From Novipirellula caenicola (GTDB taxonomy: Bacteria; Planctomycetota; Planctomycetia; Pirellulales; Pirellulaceae), in assembly GCF_039545035.1 (NCBI RefSeq), contig NZ_BAABRO010000001.1:682001-746000 (forward strand): a DNA stretch of 64,000 bases, written 5' to 3'. Every line of letters begins with the position of its first letter. Position 1 is the first letter of the stretch. The notes beneath the pieces were generated by a model. The model saw only the letters and a list, made by a program, of their open reading frames with translations, searched no databases and was not told the origin of the DNA. Made by a program: the position numbers and the translations under genes. Positions 44,182 through 53,180 of the stretch are shown in pieces.

Positions 44182-46251
44182 TTAGCGAAGCTCACTCTGG
44201 ACCGACAAGTCGGCTTCCACCACCACTTCGGCGACCTGTACCGATGCTTCGGCGGCAGCCACCGCTCCGGCTCGAACCATCAACGCTTCGCCAACCGACT
44301 CGGGGACCGGCTGGACCGCGGGCACAGGCCAGACACCAGCAATCAACTCGACCGCGTGATGAGCCACTTGGTGGCTGGAGGTGGCAACGCGATGGAACCG
44401 CGAACCGAGCATCCGGCCCAATCGTCGAGCGGCACCGCGGCGAAGATGACGAGCCACCCTTGGCGTCACCGTGTCCACATTCCAAATCAACTCGTCCAAC
44501 AAGCAATCCGCCGACGCTTGCACAAGAATCGGATCCACGTCCGCAACCGTTTCGGCGTCCGCAACCTGCTCCGCGTCCGCAACCTGCTCCGCATTGGCAA
44601 CCGGTTCGCTGTCCGCAACCAGTTCGTCGTCGGCCACCAGTTCCGCGTCGTCAATCTCAGCTGGCTCGCTCTGGACAATCGCCTCGACCAACGCTTCGAC
44701 ATCGACCACGGCTTCGACCTCGTCGACAGCCACTTCGTCCGCCGTTTCGGCCTCATCCATCGCGACTTTATCAGCAACGACGGCCTCGTCGACGGATGCC
44801 TCGTCGACGGATGCAACTTCGGCTACCGCTTCGACGTCGGCTACCGCTTCGACCTCAGCAACTGCGTCCAACTCCGCAACCGCTTCCGCTTCGACTTCGG
44901 CGGTCGACCACATCTCTGGTTTTTCGACGTGATTGTTGCGGTCTAAGATACAGTAGGGTTTGTAGACGAGTGGATAGAAGTTCCAAACTTGGATATCGGC
45001 GGCCGCCAAATCATACGGCATGTAGGCTTCTTCGATCGTGGCAATGATCGCCGAAGAACCGATCGTCGCATCCGCAGAAGTTGCGTCCGCTGCGATCGCA
45101 TCTAGCTCGACCTCAGCCTCAAATTCATCCGCTTCCGCTACCGCTTTGACATCCGCTACCGCTTCGACTTGCTCTTCGGCCACCTCGACGTCCGCCGGCT
45201 CCGCCTCGGCCAGCAACTCGGCTTCGGCCACTGCCGCATCGGCCACTGCCGCATTGGACTCTTTCAATTCAGCCTCATCCGCGTCGACCGGCTCCGCTTG
45301 AGCCAACTCCACGTCGGCGATTTCGTCCACGTCGACTTCCGCTGGCTCTACTGCGGTGATGTCGGCCGCAATTGGTTCGCTGGCGGCGGGAGCTTCGGCG
45401 ACGAGCACTTCCGCGGCGGGAGCTTCAGCAACTAGCGCGTCATCCGTTGGGGCTTCGGCGGCGGGTTCGGAAGCCGCGGGCTTCTCGACCGCAGAACCGA
45501 TCGATGCTTCGCTCTTGGGAGGGGGGGTCGCCATGACATAGCTACTGCTGAGCAAGTCTTCGGCTTCGTGACCGGGAGCGGAAACATCGATCGGTTCTTC
45601 GTCAGCGAGTGATTCCAAATCGCTGCGTTCCTCATCGGCAGTTGCAAGATCGCCAGCACCGAGATTGTCGGGGGTGTCCACAATCGGTGCTGGCAAGATT
45701 CCTTCGTAATAAGAAACCTCTTCCGCTTCCGCCTCATCATCGCTAGACGCCACGGCGTCATGCGTGCTGCTACTCTTTTCCGCCATCTGCTGAAGCCGCG
45801 AGATTTCCTCGAGCGAGCTTTGAGCAAAAGGGGCGACCATCGCAAACGGTTCGATCATCTGTTGGATCGAAACGCGACTGCGACGACTGACGCTTTCCGC
45901 AACGGCATACAAGGCATCCAGGACCGCACTCGACTCAGGTGCGTTCGCCTGGTCCAACTCGTCTGCCTCTAATTCTTCACAAGCTTCGGTCACAACCGAA
46001 CCTTTCTTGATCTCCTTTATTTCTTGCGAAGTTGCGGAAAGCGCCGCGATTGCCAGCGGACCCGAATCGTGAGTCCCCCATCCGCACCACTGATCAAATC
46101 CATCTACCGTCGAATCAAGCGGTGCGACATCCGTCTTGGGATCAAAGTTGACGTCCACTGCATAGCTCGCACCGGAGCCAGCGACCGTGATACCGGCAAT
46201 GAAACAAGACAATAGGAAGCGGCGAACACGCTGAGTTAAACAAATTTTCAT
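44182..46251 (-). CDS. Secreted Ala/Glu/Val/Asp-rich low-complexity protein
   Basis: Exported 689-aa protein. The ATG at 46251 has a strong AGGAGG ribosome site (6-8 nt spacing) and is followed by a signal peptide (FLLSCFIAGITVAGSGASYA). An N-terminal region (about 30-250) is fairly ordinary (DVNFDPKTDVAPLDSTVDGF, WCGWGTHDSG). Two long arrays of short imperfect repeats (about 250-400 and 450-600) are built from A-E-V-D words such as VAEAPAAEV, VADVEAVAEV and VANAEQVADAEQ. Between them lies a small folded island (AYMPYDLAAADIQVWNFYPLVYKPYC). The C-terminus has a basic patch (VARHLRRGAARRLGRMLG). No known domain is present. A structural or surface role is possible, but nothing more can be said. 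Confidence 0.65.
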   Translation of the reverse strand: MKICLTQRVRRFLLSCFIAGITVAGSGASYAVDVNFDPKTDVAPLDSTVDGFDQWCGWGTHDSGPLAIAALSATSQEIKEIKKGSVVTEACEELEADELDQANAPESSAVLDALYAVAESVSRRSRVSIQQMIEPFAMVAPFAQSSLEEISRLQQMAEKSSSTHDAVASSDDEAEAEEVSYYEGILPAPIVDTPDNLGAGDLATADEERSDLESLADEEPIDVSAPGHEAEDLLSSSYVMATPPPKSEASIGSAVEKPAASEPAAEAPTDDALVAEAPAAEVLVAEAPAASEPIAADITAVEPAEVDVDEIADVELAQAEPVDADEAELKESNAAVADAAVAEAELLAEAEPADVEVAEEQVEAVADVKAVAEADEFEAEVELDAIAADATSADATIGSSAIIATIEEAYMPYDLAAADIQVWNFYPLVYKPYCILDRNNHVEKPEMWSTAEVEAEAVAELDAVAEVEAVADVEAVAEVASVDEASVDEAVVADKVAMDEAETADEVAVDEVEAVVDVEALVEAIVQSEPAEIDDAELVADDELVADSEPVANAEQVADAEQVADAETVADVDPILVQASADCLLDELIWNVDTVTPRVARHLRRGAARRLGRMLGSRFHRVATSSHQVAHHAVELIAGVWPVPAVQPVPESVGEALMVRAGAVAAAEASVQVAEVVVEADLSVQSELR

Positions 46252-46827
46252 GGATAAATCCTCCTGATAAAATTCTGCATACCTCGCAATGTCTCCGACA
46301 AGGGACATGGCCGGGACTCTAAACAAAGAGCCAACGAGGTACACAGAGTGCGTCGCTAGCGAGGGCGACTCTATGCGGATGGGTCTGGCGGGAAATAAAA
46401 TTCCGAAGACATTGGGGCTCGCCATGAGCCAGCGGGAATCAAACCAGAGGTTGATAATCTTGCGGAACAATAAGCGTATCGGCGACTTTTCGGGCTACGG
46501 TTACTCTAGCGGCCACGAAAACGATAACGATGCCATGCGACCGTTCCGGTCGTAACGGCTGGGAAGAGCCAGGACCATGTGGCGGATTTCCGCACAAGTC
46601 CCGCTGTCCATCCAAGCCCGCATTTCAATGCGAAAAGCGACCGCCTTCGTCCCTCAAATCAATCATTGGCGACGGATCCGCAAGGCCGCAGTTTGCGACA
46701 ATTCGATCTTCGCCCCCGGTTATTCAATTACCGATGTAGCTATTTGATCTACAGTGATTCGTTTGATGCGATTCCCGATCCCGTCCGAGTGCGTGCTCTA
46801 AAACGACCGGGAACGATCGTCTTTTAC
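46252..46827. other. 0.6-kb intergenic gap, nothing recognised
   Basis: Lies upstream of the Ala/Glu-rich gene and downstream of the HtrA-like gene. It should carry a promoter. No repeat-family member or gene is seen. Confidence 0.4.
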
Positions 46828-48345
46828 CTACGGGGCATCTTTCCCGTGAAAAAACGCTGAGCCAGGAATTTCAGACATCGGGATATCCCCGTATTGCCAG
46901 CGTACGTTTAACATTCGTCTGCCGCGGCCTTGAAAATAGTCAAGCCGAAACGGCACGAGTCCCGCCTGCAAACGGAGCACACACGATTCCTCGAGTGCCG
47001 GATGATCGCCATCGTTGACGATTCGATCGCGTCCGCCGATCATCAACCGGCTGCCGTCATCCGAAGCAAGATTGAATGTGTAGACACCGCTCGTGGGTAC
47101 ATTCAAAAAACCATCAAAGCGGACCGCAAAGTATTCGTCGCGTGGTTTGACCGCTTCGACATCCAGCCCCATGGCGACGCTCGATTTCGGCTCGGGAGCA
47201 CGAAAAGCCATTTCCAAGGTGTTGTTGAATTTCCTTGGATCCAGCGGATAGGTGGTAACGGTCAAACCTGGCTCCGTCGCGTCGGCAATCTCGTCCTCCA
47301 CCGCTGCGACCGGCACCGCCTCGGCTAACGTCAAACTCACCTGCATCCGCTGGTCACCACGCACCACATCGACCTGCAGTGTCTCGCCCGCACTCCTTCC
47401 CACCAATGCCAGTGGCCATTGGTAGGCATGCTGCGTTTCGTTGCCATTGACGCTTACCACTTGATCGCCGAGTTGCAGCTTCGCATCCGCCGCAGGTCCG
47501 GAATCGTCAATCGAGATCAAAGTGGGCGGATCCACGAGCGGATCAACATCACATCCCGCAGTGATTCCTTCGCGAGCTTCGATCGCCAGCACTCGTGGGA
47601 TCAATTCGCGGATTCGGTCAGCTCCCATTGCCAGCCCCAGCGACTCGGAATTCGAATGCAGTCGCAGTGCCATGCCGATTTGGGCTCCTTCGGCATTCAC
47701 CAAGGGACCACCCGAGTTGCCTTGAAACAGCGGCGCCGAGGTTTGCACCATGCCGGACGTATAGACATCGCTTTGAAAGGAATAGCGATCCAGCCCACTG
47801 AGAATGCCTTCGCTGACCGTCAGTCCCACGCCACGCGGGTTCCCGATCGCCACGATCGGTTCGCCGAGCATCAAATCGTGGCTGCGGCCGATCGGCAAGA
47901 TTGGCAGCGGCTCGCCAGCGAGGATACGGATGATCGCCAGATCATAGGCTTCGAGTTCCGCGATCGGCTTGTAGCGAAATTGCCTTCCCTCGCGGTTTTG
48001 AACGATTCCCGCCGTGGCCCCCGTGATCACATGCGACGCCGTCAACGCATACCCTGCCGAATCAATCGTGCTGGCGGAACCTGTCCGGCCTTGTTGTCGC
48101 CCGGTATCGTCCTTTCCCAAAAAAGCAAACACCGACGTCACGGCCGGAACCGCCTTTTGCAACATGCGAACTTGCGGCGTCAAACGCGGGCTGTCCTCGG
48201 AAACCGTATTTTCAGTCAACATCGCGCGAGGCTCATCCGCCAGTAGCAAACGGAGCGATGGACAAGCCATCGCCAACACCAGGATGAAAGCCAATGAAAG
48301 CAGTCGAAACAAAGCAGAATCCTTCTTGTCTAAAAACGCGTTCAT
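46828..48345 (-). CDS. HtrA-like serine protease with PDZ and PA14 domains
   Basis: Exported protease of 505 aa. A hydrophobic signal segment (LLSLAFILVLAMACPSL, about 15-31) precedes a trypsin-like domain with the full triad: His105 (TASHVITG), Asp135 (AYDLAIIRI) and Ser211 (QGNSGGPLV). A PDZ domain (about 275-365) contains DSGPAADAKLQLGDQVVSVNGNE. A PA14-like domain ends the protein (about 400-505: FAVRFDGFLNVPTSGVYTFNLASDDGSRLMIGG). PA14 domains bind carbohydrate or act as a spacer, so the protease may be directed to a glycan-rich surface. The ATG at 48345 was chosen because the longer frame runs into the repeat at 48383. Confidence 0.88.
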   Translation of the reverse strand: MNAFLDKKDSALFRLLSLAFILVLAMACPSLRLLLADEPRAMLTENTVSEDSPRLTPQVRMLQKAVPAVTSVFAFLGKDDTGRQQGRTGSASTIDSAGYALTASHVITGATAGIVQNREGRQFRYKPIAELEAYDLAIIRILAGEPLPILPIGRSHDLMLGEPIVAIGNPRGVGLTVSEGILSGLDRYSFQSDVYTSGMVQTSAPLFQGNSGGPLVNAEGAQIGMALRLHSNSESLGLAMGADRIRELIPRVLAIEAREGITAGCDVDPLVDPPTLISIDDSGPAADAKLQLGDQVVSVNGNETQHAYQWPLALVGRSAGETLQVDVVRGDQRMQVSLTLAEAVPVAAVEDEIADATEPGLTVTTYPLDPRKFNNTLEMAFRAPEPKSSVAMGLDVEAVKPRDEYFAVRFDGFLNVPTSGVYTFNLASDDGSRLMIGGRDRIVNDGDHPALEESCVLRLQAGLVPFRLDYFQGRGRRMLNVRWQYGDIPMSEIPGSAFFHGKDAP

Positions 48346-48382
48346 GGGAGCAGCTAACGATACCAGAAAGCAGCGCAGCCAA

Positions 48383-48662
48383 GGCCGGAGGCCGACATAT
48401 TCTCTGCCGGTGGCGTGAGCCACCGGAACTAGGGCATGGGGACGAACAAAGCCCAGCGGGCGGCACACTTGCGGACATTGTGTCGGCCTCCGGCCTCGCG
48501 GCGCCCGCTGGCTCCTGGACCGTTGGCTCACGCCAACGGCAGTCACGGTGCCGGACTCCGGCCTAATTTTCATGGTGCTTTCGCACCACGCTACACACTG
48601 CCGCCACTCCGTGGTCAATCATGGCTACCTCGAAACTCACGCATGGGACGACATGCTGTTGC
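48383..48662. repeat. Dispersed composite palindrome family B, copy 1
   Basis: About 280 bp. Outer arms GGCCGGAGGCCGACA ... TGTCGGCCTCCGGCC flank the hairpin CCGGTGGC-gtga-GCCACCGG. CAGCGGGCG pairs with CGCCCGCTG, and a second hairpin CCGTTGGC-tcac-GCCAACGG follows. A tail holds CGTGGTCAATCATGGCTAC and ACTCACGCATGGGACGACAT. It lies just upstream of the HtrA-like gene. Confidence 0.9.
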
Positions 48663-49150
48663 CGCAACCGCGATTAGTTGTCATTGAAACGACTGGCAAT
48701 TTCACACATTGGGGCCATGACATCAATGTGCACCAAGTCTCACTCAAGTCCACGTAATTATGGTCGGTTCTCGTGCCTTTCGGGGTCAATCGATGCTTAC
48801 AGCCCTTACGTTGCGACTAGTGGAGGTCGATGGTTTCAGTTGTTTGCATCTGCAATGTCGACGACTCTACAATTGGCCAATAAACCTATCAACGTTCGAT
48901 GGAATTTGTCGAGCCGCAAAATGGTTGTGTACAGGCAAACAATCTATCGGACAGTAAAAATAGGCGGTTAAATCAGACACCTCTTGGTGAATATGACCAC
49001 TCGTTCCCTCCGCTACGATCTGCCGAGCGAGAAATAGGAGTCTGGAGCCTGGGAACGAGCGTTTTATACTGGCGATTGCCAAGAGGTGGCACAAATCATA
49101 TTTCGTTTTTACTTAACTGAAGAAAAAACATTTACGCAGACTGAGTTCGC
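48663..49150. other. Intergenic gap, nothing recognised
   Basis: About 490 bp between repeat B copy 1 and the small membrane protein gene. Short frames carry no family signal. Confidence 0.4.
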
Positions 49151-49648
49151 ATGGATCCGCAACACTACTCACTGAAGCGTTCCGACCAATGGAAATGGGA
49201 AGGCAGATACACTGCCGAAGAAGTTGTCTCGCGAATCACCGAAGATCAACTTGGTGATGACTGGCTTGTCGCCCCGTTTGCTTCCGAAGAACCGCCTGTA
49301 GATGCTCGAAAATTCGCCACCGACCCGTCTATCTTCGTCGCACGTCGACAACGGCGTCAGCAGATCGAAGACCGTCACGCAGAGATATCTGCCAATGTCC
49401 CTACGCCATTTCTACTGACCTGGGGTAAGCGCGGCCTTGGATTGTTTTTTGCCTTTCTTTTAATCGGCCGTGTAACAGTGAGCCTGTTTTTCCCTCACCT
49501 GCGTGGCAGCGGCATGCCCCCCGCCGCCTGGTTTCTCTTGATACCTGCCTGGACTGTCGGGGGAGCAAGCCTCATTGCGACTGCGATCGGATTGCTGCAA
49601 AAGAAATCCAGAGTTTCGAAAGCCATCGCAGATTCATGCCGTCCATAA
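49151..49648 (+). CDS. Small hypothetical membrane protein
   Basis: Protein of 165 aa, not recognised. Residues 1-80 are soluble (DPQHYSLKRSDQWKWEGRYTAEEVVSRI), somewhat reminiscent of GYF_2-type N-termini of membrane proteins, with a basic stretch (ARRQRRQQIEDRHAEI). Two transmembrane helices follow (LGLFFAFLLIGRVTVSLFF and WFLLIPAWTVGGASLIATAI), and a short basic tail. It stands alone between a repeat and the TerB-HNH gene. Confidence 0.55.
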   Translation: MDPQHYSLKRSDQWKWEGRYTAEEVVSRITEDQLGDDWLVAPFASEEPPVDARKFATDPSIFVARRQRRQQIEDRHAEISANVPTPFLLTWGKRGLGLFFAFLLIGRVTVSLFFPHLRGSGMPPAAWFLLIPAWTVGGASLIATAIGLLQKKSRVSKAIADSCRP

Positions 49649-49936
49649 AACACCTCCGAGCCATCATCATCGATCCCCTTGCCGCTTTATCGCGGAGTGC
49701 CCGCCGACTAAACACACAGAGACTCGTGACTTGAGACGCTCAGCGGATGGATTGTCGTGAACACATGCTAGTGGTGCTTACCTAAACGTTCCGTCAATCT
49801 TGGTTGAAGTAAGGCAAATCTTCCAGGGCAACAGCGGGTCTACCATGCCTCAATTCGGTCACTGTTCCCGACTTGCCCTCCACCTATTTTCCATCTGATG
49901 AAGACAATCGCTCACACACGAGATACTCCAAAGGAA

Positions 49937-51286
49937 TCAAATGTGATCCGATTTCTTCAAATTACATCTTCGACACAGTAGCTGAATGTTTGCATCTACG
50001 TTGCTGCCGCCCTTGGCGACCGGAATAATGTGATCGAATTCCAAGTAATCTCGAGCGCCACAATCGGCACATTGCCCACCGTATCGCTGCCATACCCGCT
50101 GGCGAACCTGACGTGGTATATGTCGTGATGTCGCTACGTCACTGGTACGTGTCGCTGTCTGGTTGGCAAGCTGAACCGCCTTGCGAAATATCAAAAGGAG
50201 CCATGGGTCACGATGATGCATCCGCAATGCCCAAACAGGCTTGCCAGTTTGCTGAAAGTTGATCTGCTTGGCATCCCCCCACAAGCTAATGACATTTCTG
50301 AGGTTTATAGACTGAGCGTAGGTTGGGCTCTGAAACACAACACGGTTATCTAACAACAATAATGCTCCTCGATGGATATCCTGGACAGGACCTGATTTGA
50401 GAACTTTTGTAACGATCAAGTCCGCGTCAGCGTACGCATGAACAATTTCCCCGGCACGTATTTCAAAAGATTGCGGAACATCGAGCGTGGGCAATCGTCC
50501 TTGTGAGATGCTGCAGTACATTACAAATTCATTCATCTGACGACGAACATAATCACAAAAGGTGTCGTCTAGCCTAAACATAACCAGCAAGGATTCCACC
50601 TTTTCTCGTTCGTCATCGGTTAGGACAAAGTCAGCCTTCGCATCCGCAAGAACATGTTCGACAAACTGTTTCGCTGGACTTTGAATGAGCCGATTTAATT
50701 CGCTCTCAGAGAAACCAAATCGAATACTGGTTTTCACAAGCCTCTGCCATTCCTCGCGTGCGAGCTCGCCACTCTCAATTGCCGACAAAAAGATTGCTCG
50801 TAGAAACCCTTCTCCCTCTGACTCAAAAAACTGTTTTGCAATCATGGGCGCCGTGGCCCCGACGACCGACGAAATATGCTCCAAATGCCGGTACTCATCA
50901 TCCGACAAAATCCCGTCATCCATCGCATGTGCCAGCGAAGTGCGGAACTGTTCCACTGCAAATTCTCGCTGCATCGCGACGGCATCTTGGTCAGATAGTT
51001 CCAACGCCCTTACGACCCACTGCACCGTTTCTTTCTCTTTTTCAGAAACGACTCCATCTTTCCAAATGTTGCGTAACAATTGCCTAAAAGCTAACCTCGC
51101 AGCATTCCGGACATCGGAATTGGTGACATCGAATCGCGCAATCAGTTCATTGAGACTGAACTCCTGGCGTTGAGTCTTCAAACCACGAAAAAGCTCAGCA
51201 GCAAGTGCTTTCACCCTTTCATCACGCCCCGGGTCGTAGGCTTCAACGACAGTCTTTTGTATCCGTTTCAAAAAGCTCTTTACCAT
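49937..51286 (-). CDS. TerB-like helical protein with C-terminal HNH endonuclease domain
   Basis: Predicted cytoplasmic protein of 449 aa. Residues of about 30-270 are helical with repeated TerB-like acidic motifs (WKDGVVSEKEKETVQWVV, MDDGILSDDEYRHLEHIS, DFVLTDDEREKVESLL), each an x-DG-x-x-(S/T)-x-x-E pattern. A beta-rich region with a GRAM/PH-like look follows (about 285-390: EIVHAYADADLIVTKVLKSG, RGALLLLDNRVVFQSPT). The last 44 residues are an HNH nuclease: CADCG, LEFDHIIPVAKGGSN, NIQLLCRRCN, with the two Cys pairs and catalytic His present. The start overlaps the 3' end of the K+ channel gene by 44 bp; the ATG at 51286 is preferred to one at 51322. The target DNA is unknown. Confidence 0.78.
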   Translation of the reverse strand: MVKSFLKRIQKTVVEAYDPGRDERVKALAAELFRGLKTQRQEFSLNELIARFDVTNSDVRNAARLAFRQLLRNIWKDGVVSEKEKETVQWVVRALELSDQDAVAMQREFAVEQFRTSLAHAMDDGILSDDEYRHLEHISSVVGATAPMIAKQFFESEGEGFLRAIFLSAIESGELAREEWQRLVKTSIRFGFSESELNRLIQSPAKQFVEHVLADAKADFVLTDDEREKVESLLVMFRLDDTFCDYVRRQMNEFVMYCSISQGRLPTLDVPQSFEIRAGEIVHAYADADLIVTKVLKSGPVQDIHRGALLLLDNRVVFQSPTYAQSINLRNVISLWGDAKQINFQQTGKPVWALRMHHRDPWLLLIFRKAVQLANQTATRTSDVATSRHIPRQVRQRVWQRYGGQCADCGARDYLEFDHIIPVAKGGSNVDANIQLLCRRCNLKKSDHI

Positions 51287-51986
51287 CTTCGATCTCGCGT
51301 GCTTTCGAAAGTGCTGATGCAACCAAGCCGGCAGGGACAGAGACGATCCCTAATCCGACAAGCAACACCAAGAATGTAAAGCACCGTCCCCCCACAGTCA
51401 CCGGGTAAACGTCTCCGTAGCCAACCGTTGTTAGCGTCGCGGTGGCCCACCACAAACTGTGAAACACGGACGCAAATGCCTCGGGCTGAGCCTCATTCTC
51501 GAAATAGTAGATTCCGACCGCTGCTAAATACAACAATATCAACGCAACTACAGCAAACAGAACAATTTCTTCACGAGCAATCAGCAAAGCTCGGTGAAAA
51601 CGACGAACTGCTTGATTGTACCTGACCAGCTTAAGTATGCGAAAAAGCCGCAGGAAGCGAAATATACGGAGTGAACGAAGATCGACTCCCAATGATAAAT
51701 AGAAGGGAAGGATTGCGATCAAGTCGATCACACCAAAGAAGCTAAGTGCAAACGCTATTTTACTATCGGCCACCCATAAGCGAGCGATGTATTCCAACGT
51801 AAACACAACCACGCAAAACAACTCTAATGCACTCAGGATATTTTTGTACGAAGAAGATAAATGAGGCAGCGTTTCAATTGAAAAGGTAACCAGCGACAGT
51901 ACAATCAACGCTTGGATTGAAAAATCGAATAGGCGTCCAAGGCGAGTGTCACTTTGCTCAACCGTTTCTTTTAAGGATACGGCCAT
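51243..51986 (-). CDS. Voltage-gated K+ channel-like protein (6TM)
   Basis: Inner-membrane ion channel of 247 aa. Six helices can be assigned: S1 ALIVLSLVTFSIETL, S2 LELFCVVVFTLEYIARLW, S3 FFGVIDLIAILPFYLSL, S4 LRSLRIFRFLRLFRILKLVR (104-122, regularly spaced Arg) and S5 IVLFAVVALILLYLAAVGIYYF. The pore loop carries selectivity filter TTVGYGD (186-192), and S6 is FLVLLVGLGIVSVPAGLVASAL. The filter and gating arginines are intact, so a functional K+ channel is likely. The ATG at 51986 is used; a TTG precedes it. The next gene starts within its 3' end, so the pair is co-translated. Confidence 0.9.
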   Translation of the reverse strand: MAVSLKETVEQSDTRLGRLFDFSIQALIVLSLVTFSIETLPHLSSSYKNILSALELFCVVVFTLEYIARLWVADSKIAFALSFFGVIDLIAILPFYLSLGVDLRSLRIFRFLRLFRILKLVRYNQAVRRFHRALLIAREEIVLFAVVALILLYLAAVGIYYFENEAQPEAFASVFHSLWWATATLTTVGYGDVYPVTVGGRCFTFLVLLVGLGIVSVPAGLVASALSKAREIEDGKELFETDTKDCR

Positions 51987-52371
51987 CAAGCTCTACTTTC
52001 TTTGATTTTTCGGCAGTGAATTTACAATCAGCTCTCGCGAGATTTCTAACATAATAGCCACGAGACTCTGGTCCATGTTGTCGCGTTGCGACTTGTGTTC
52101 GTCAAGAATCATCGCGTGACTGATTCGCGTTCATTCGCATGATTCGCGGGCAAATCCTTGCCAGACTCTATTCGCACCAACTACATCTGATTTGTGTCAG
52201 CGGGAAGCGAGACTTTTGAAACGTCGGCCTACTAATGCGTTTGGAATTTGAAACTGCAAGCTATTGAAGTGGCGGCCCCACCATCGTGTGTAGCATTCGG
52301 CGAAATCAGGTGACTTTCTAGTATCACAAGCTAGCACCGGCGACTGCTGAAACAGTTGAATTGATCAAAGG
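51987..52371. other. Upstream region of the K+ channel gene
   Basis: About 380 bp, probably with the promoter of the channel/HNH pair. No clear operator or gene was seen. Confidence 0.4.
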
Positions 52372-52649
52372 CCGGAGGCCGACATACCCTCAGCCGGTGG
52401 CGTGAGCCACCGGAACTAGGGCATGGGGCACGAACACAGCCCAGCGGGCGGCACACTTGCCGACATTGTATCGGCCTCCGGCCTCGCGGCGCCCGCTGGC
52501 TCCTGGACCGTTGGCTCACGCCAACGGCATTCACTGTATCGGCCTCCGGCCTGGTTTTCCTAGGGCTTTCGCTCCACTCTACCTATTGCCGCCGCTCTGT
52601 GGTCAATCATGGCTACTTCGAAACTCACGCATGGGACGACATGCTGTTG
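52372..52649. repeat. Dispersed composite palindrome family B, copy 2
   Basis: Full-length copy with both hairpins CCGGTGGC-gtga-GCCACCGG and CCGTTGGC-tcac-GCCAACGG and the tail with GTGGTCAATCATGGCTAC. Copy 3 follows after 10 bp. Confidence 0.9.
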
Positions 52650-52659
52650 CGGGCAACTA

Positions 52660-52863
52660 GGCCGGAGGCCGACATAATCTCTGCCGGTGGCGTGAGCCAC
52701 CGGAACTAGGGCATGGGGACGAACAAAGCCCAGCGGGCGGCAGACTTGCGGACATTCTACCGGCCTCCGGCCTCGCGGCGCCCGCTGACTCCCAAACCGT
52801 TGGCTCACGCCAACGGCATTCACGGTGCCGGCCTCCGGCCTAAGTTTTCATGGGACTTTCGCC
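52660..52863. repeat. Dispersed composite palindrome family B, copy 3 (short tail)
   Basis: Has the same two hairpins and outer arms, but stops after GGGACTTTCGCCC. The tail present in copies 1 and 2 is missing. Confidence 0.9.
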
Positions 52864-52979
52864 CAAGGATCAAGCGTCGCGTGAAACTCGAAAGATTGAT
52901 TTCGTTGGTTGACTCGGCTCACCTGCCTGCGAAGAATCCTTTCGGTTTGAACGGATTCCCCTTTTTGGAGACGAGAAGT

Positions 52980-53054
52980 ATGTGGGCTCGATTGTTGTAC
53001 GGTGCTGGACTTGCCTTGGCTGCGTCTCAATTGTTTGCGCAAGCTCCGATCTAA
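52980..53054 (+). CDS. Possible 24-residue signal-peptide-like micro-ORF or gene remnant
   Basis: ATG at 52980 with GGAG about 10 nt upstream, encoding MWARLLYGAGLALAASQLFA followed by QAPI and a stop. The sequence is a textbook signal peptide with an AxA-like cleavage site and almost nothing after it. It could be a true micro-peptide or the 5' end of a decayed secreted-protein gene between repeats. No continuation was found in other frames. Confidence 0.35.
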   Translation: MWARLLYGAGLALAASQLFAQAPI

Positions 53055-53180
53055 GATCGCACCATCGCTGCGGTGGATCATGTATACCGCCCTCGTCCCC
53101 CATGTTTGCCTTTGTATTTGCCGGCAATAAAACTCGCGTGAGATTTTCGGATCGTTCGGTCAATGCAACGTAAGTCTTGA

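Noticed and set aside
44155-45301. Several Ser/Ala-rich or Arg/Pro-rich frames opposite the Ala/Glu-rich gene
   Set aside because: They arise from the repeated GCN-GAN codons read in reverse; the minus frame has AGGAGG and a signal peptide.
47419-48246. 275-codon frame opposite the HtrA-like gene
   Set aside because: Shadow frame; the minus strand has the full protease triad and PDZ.
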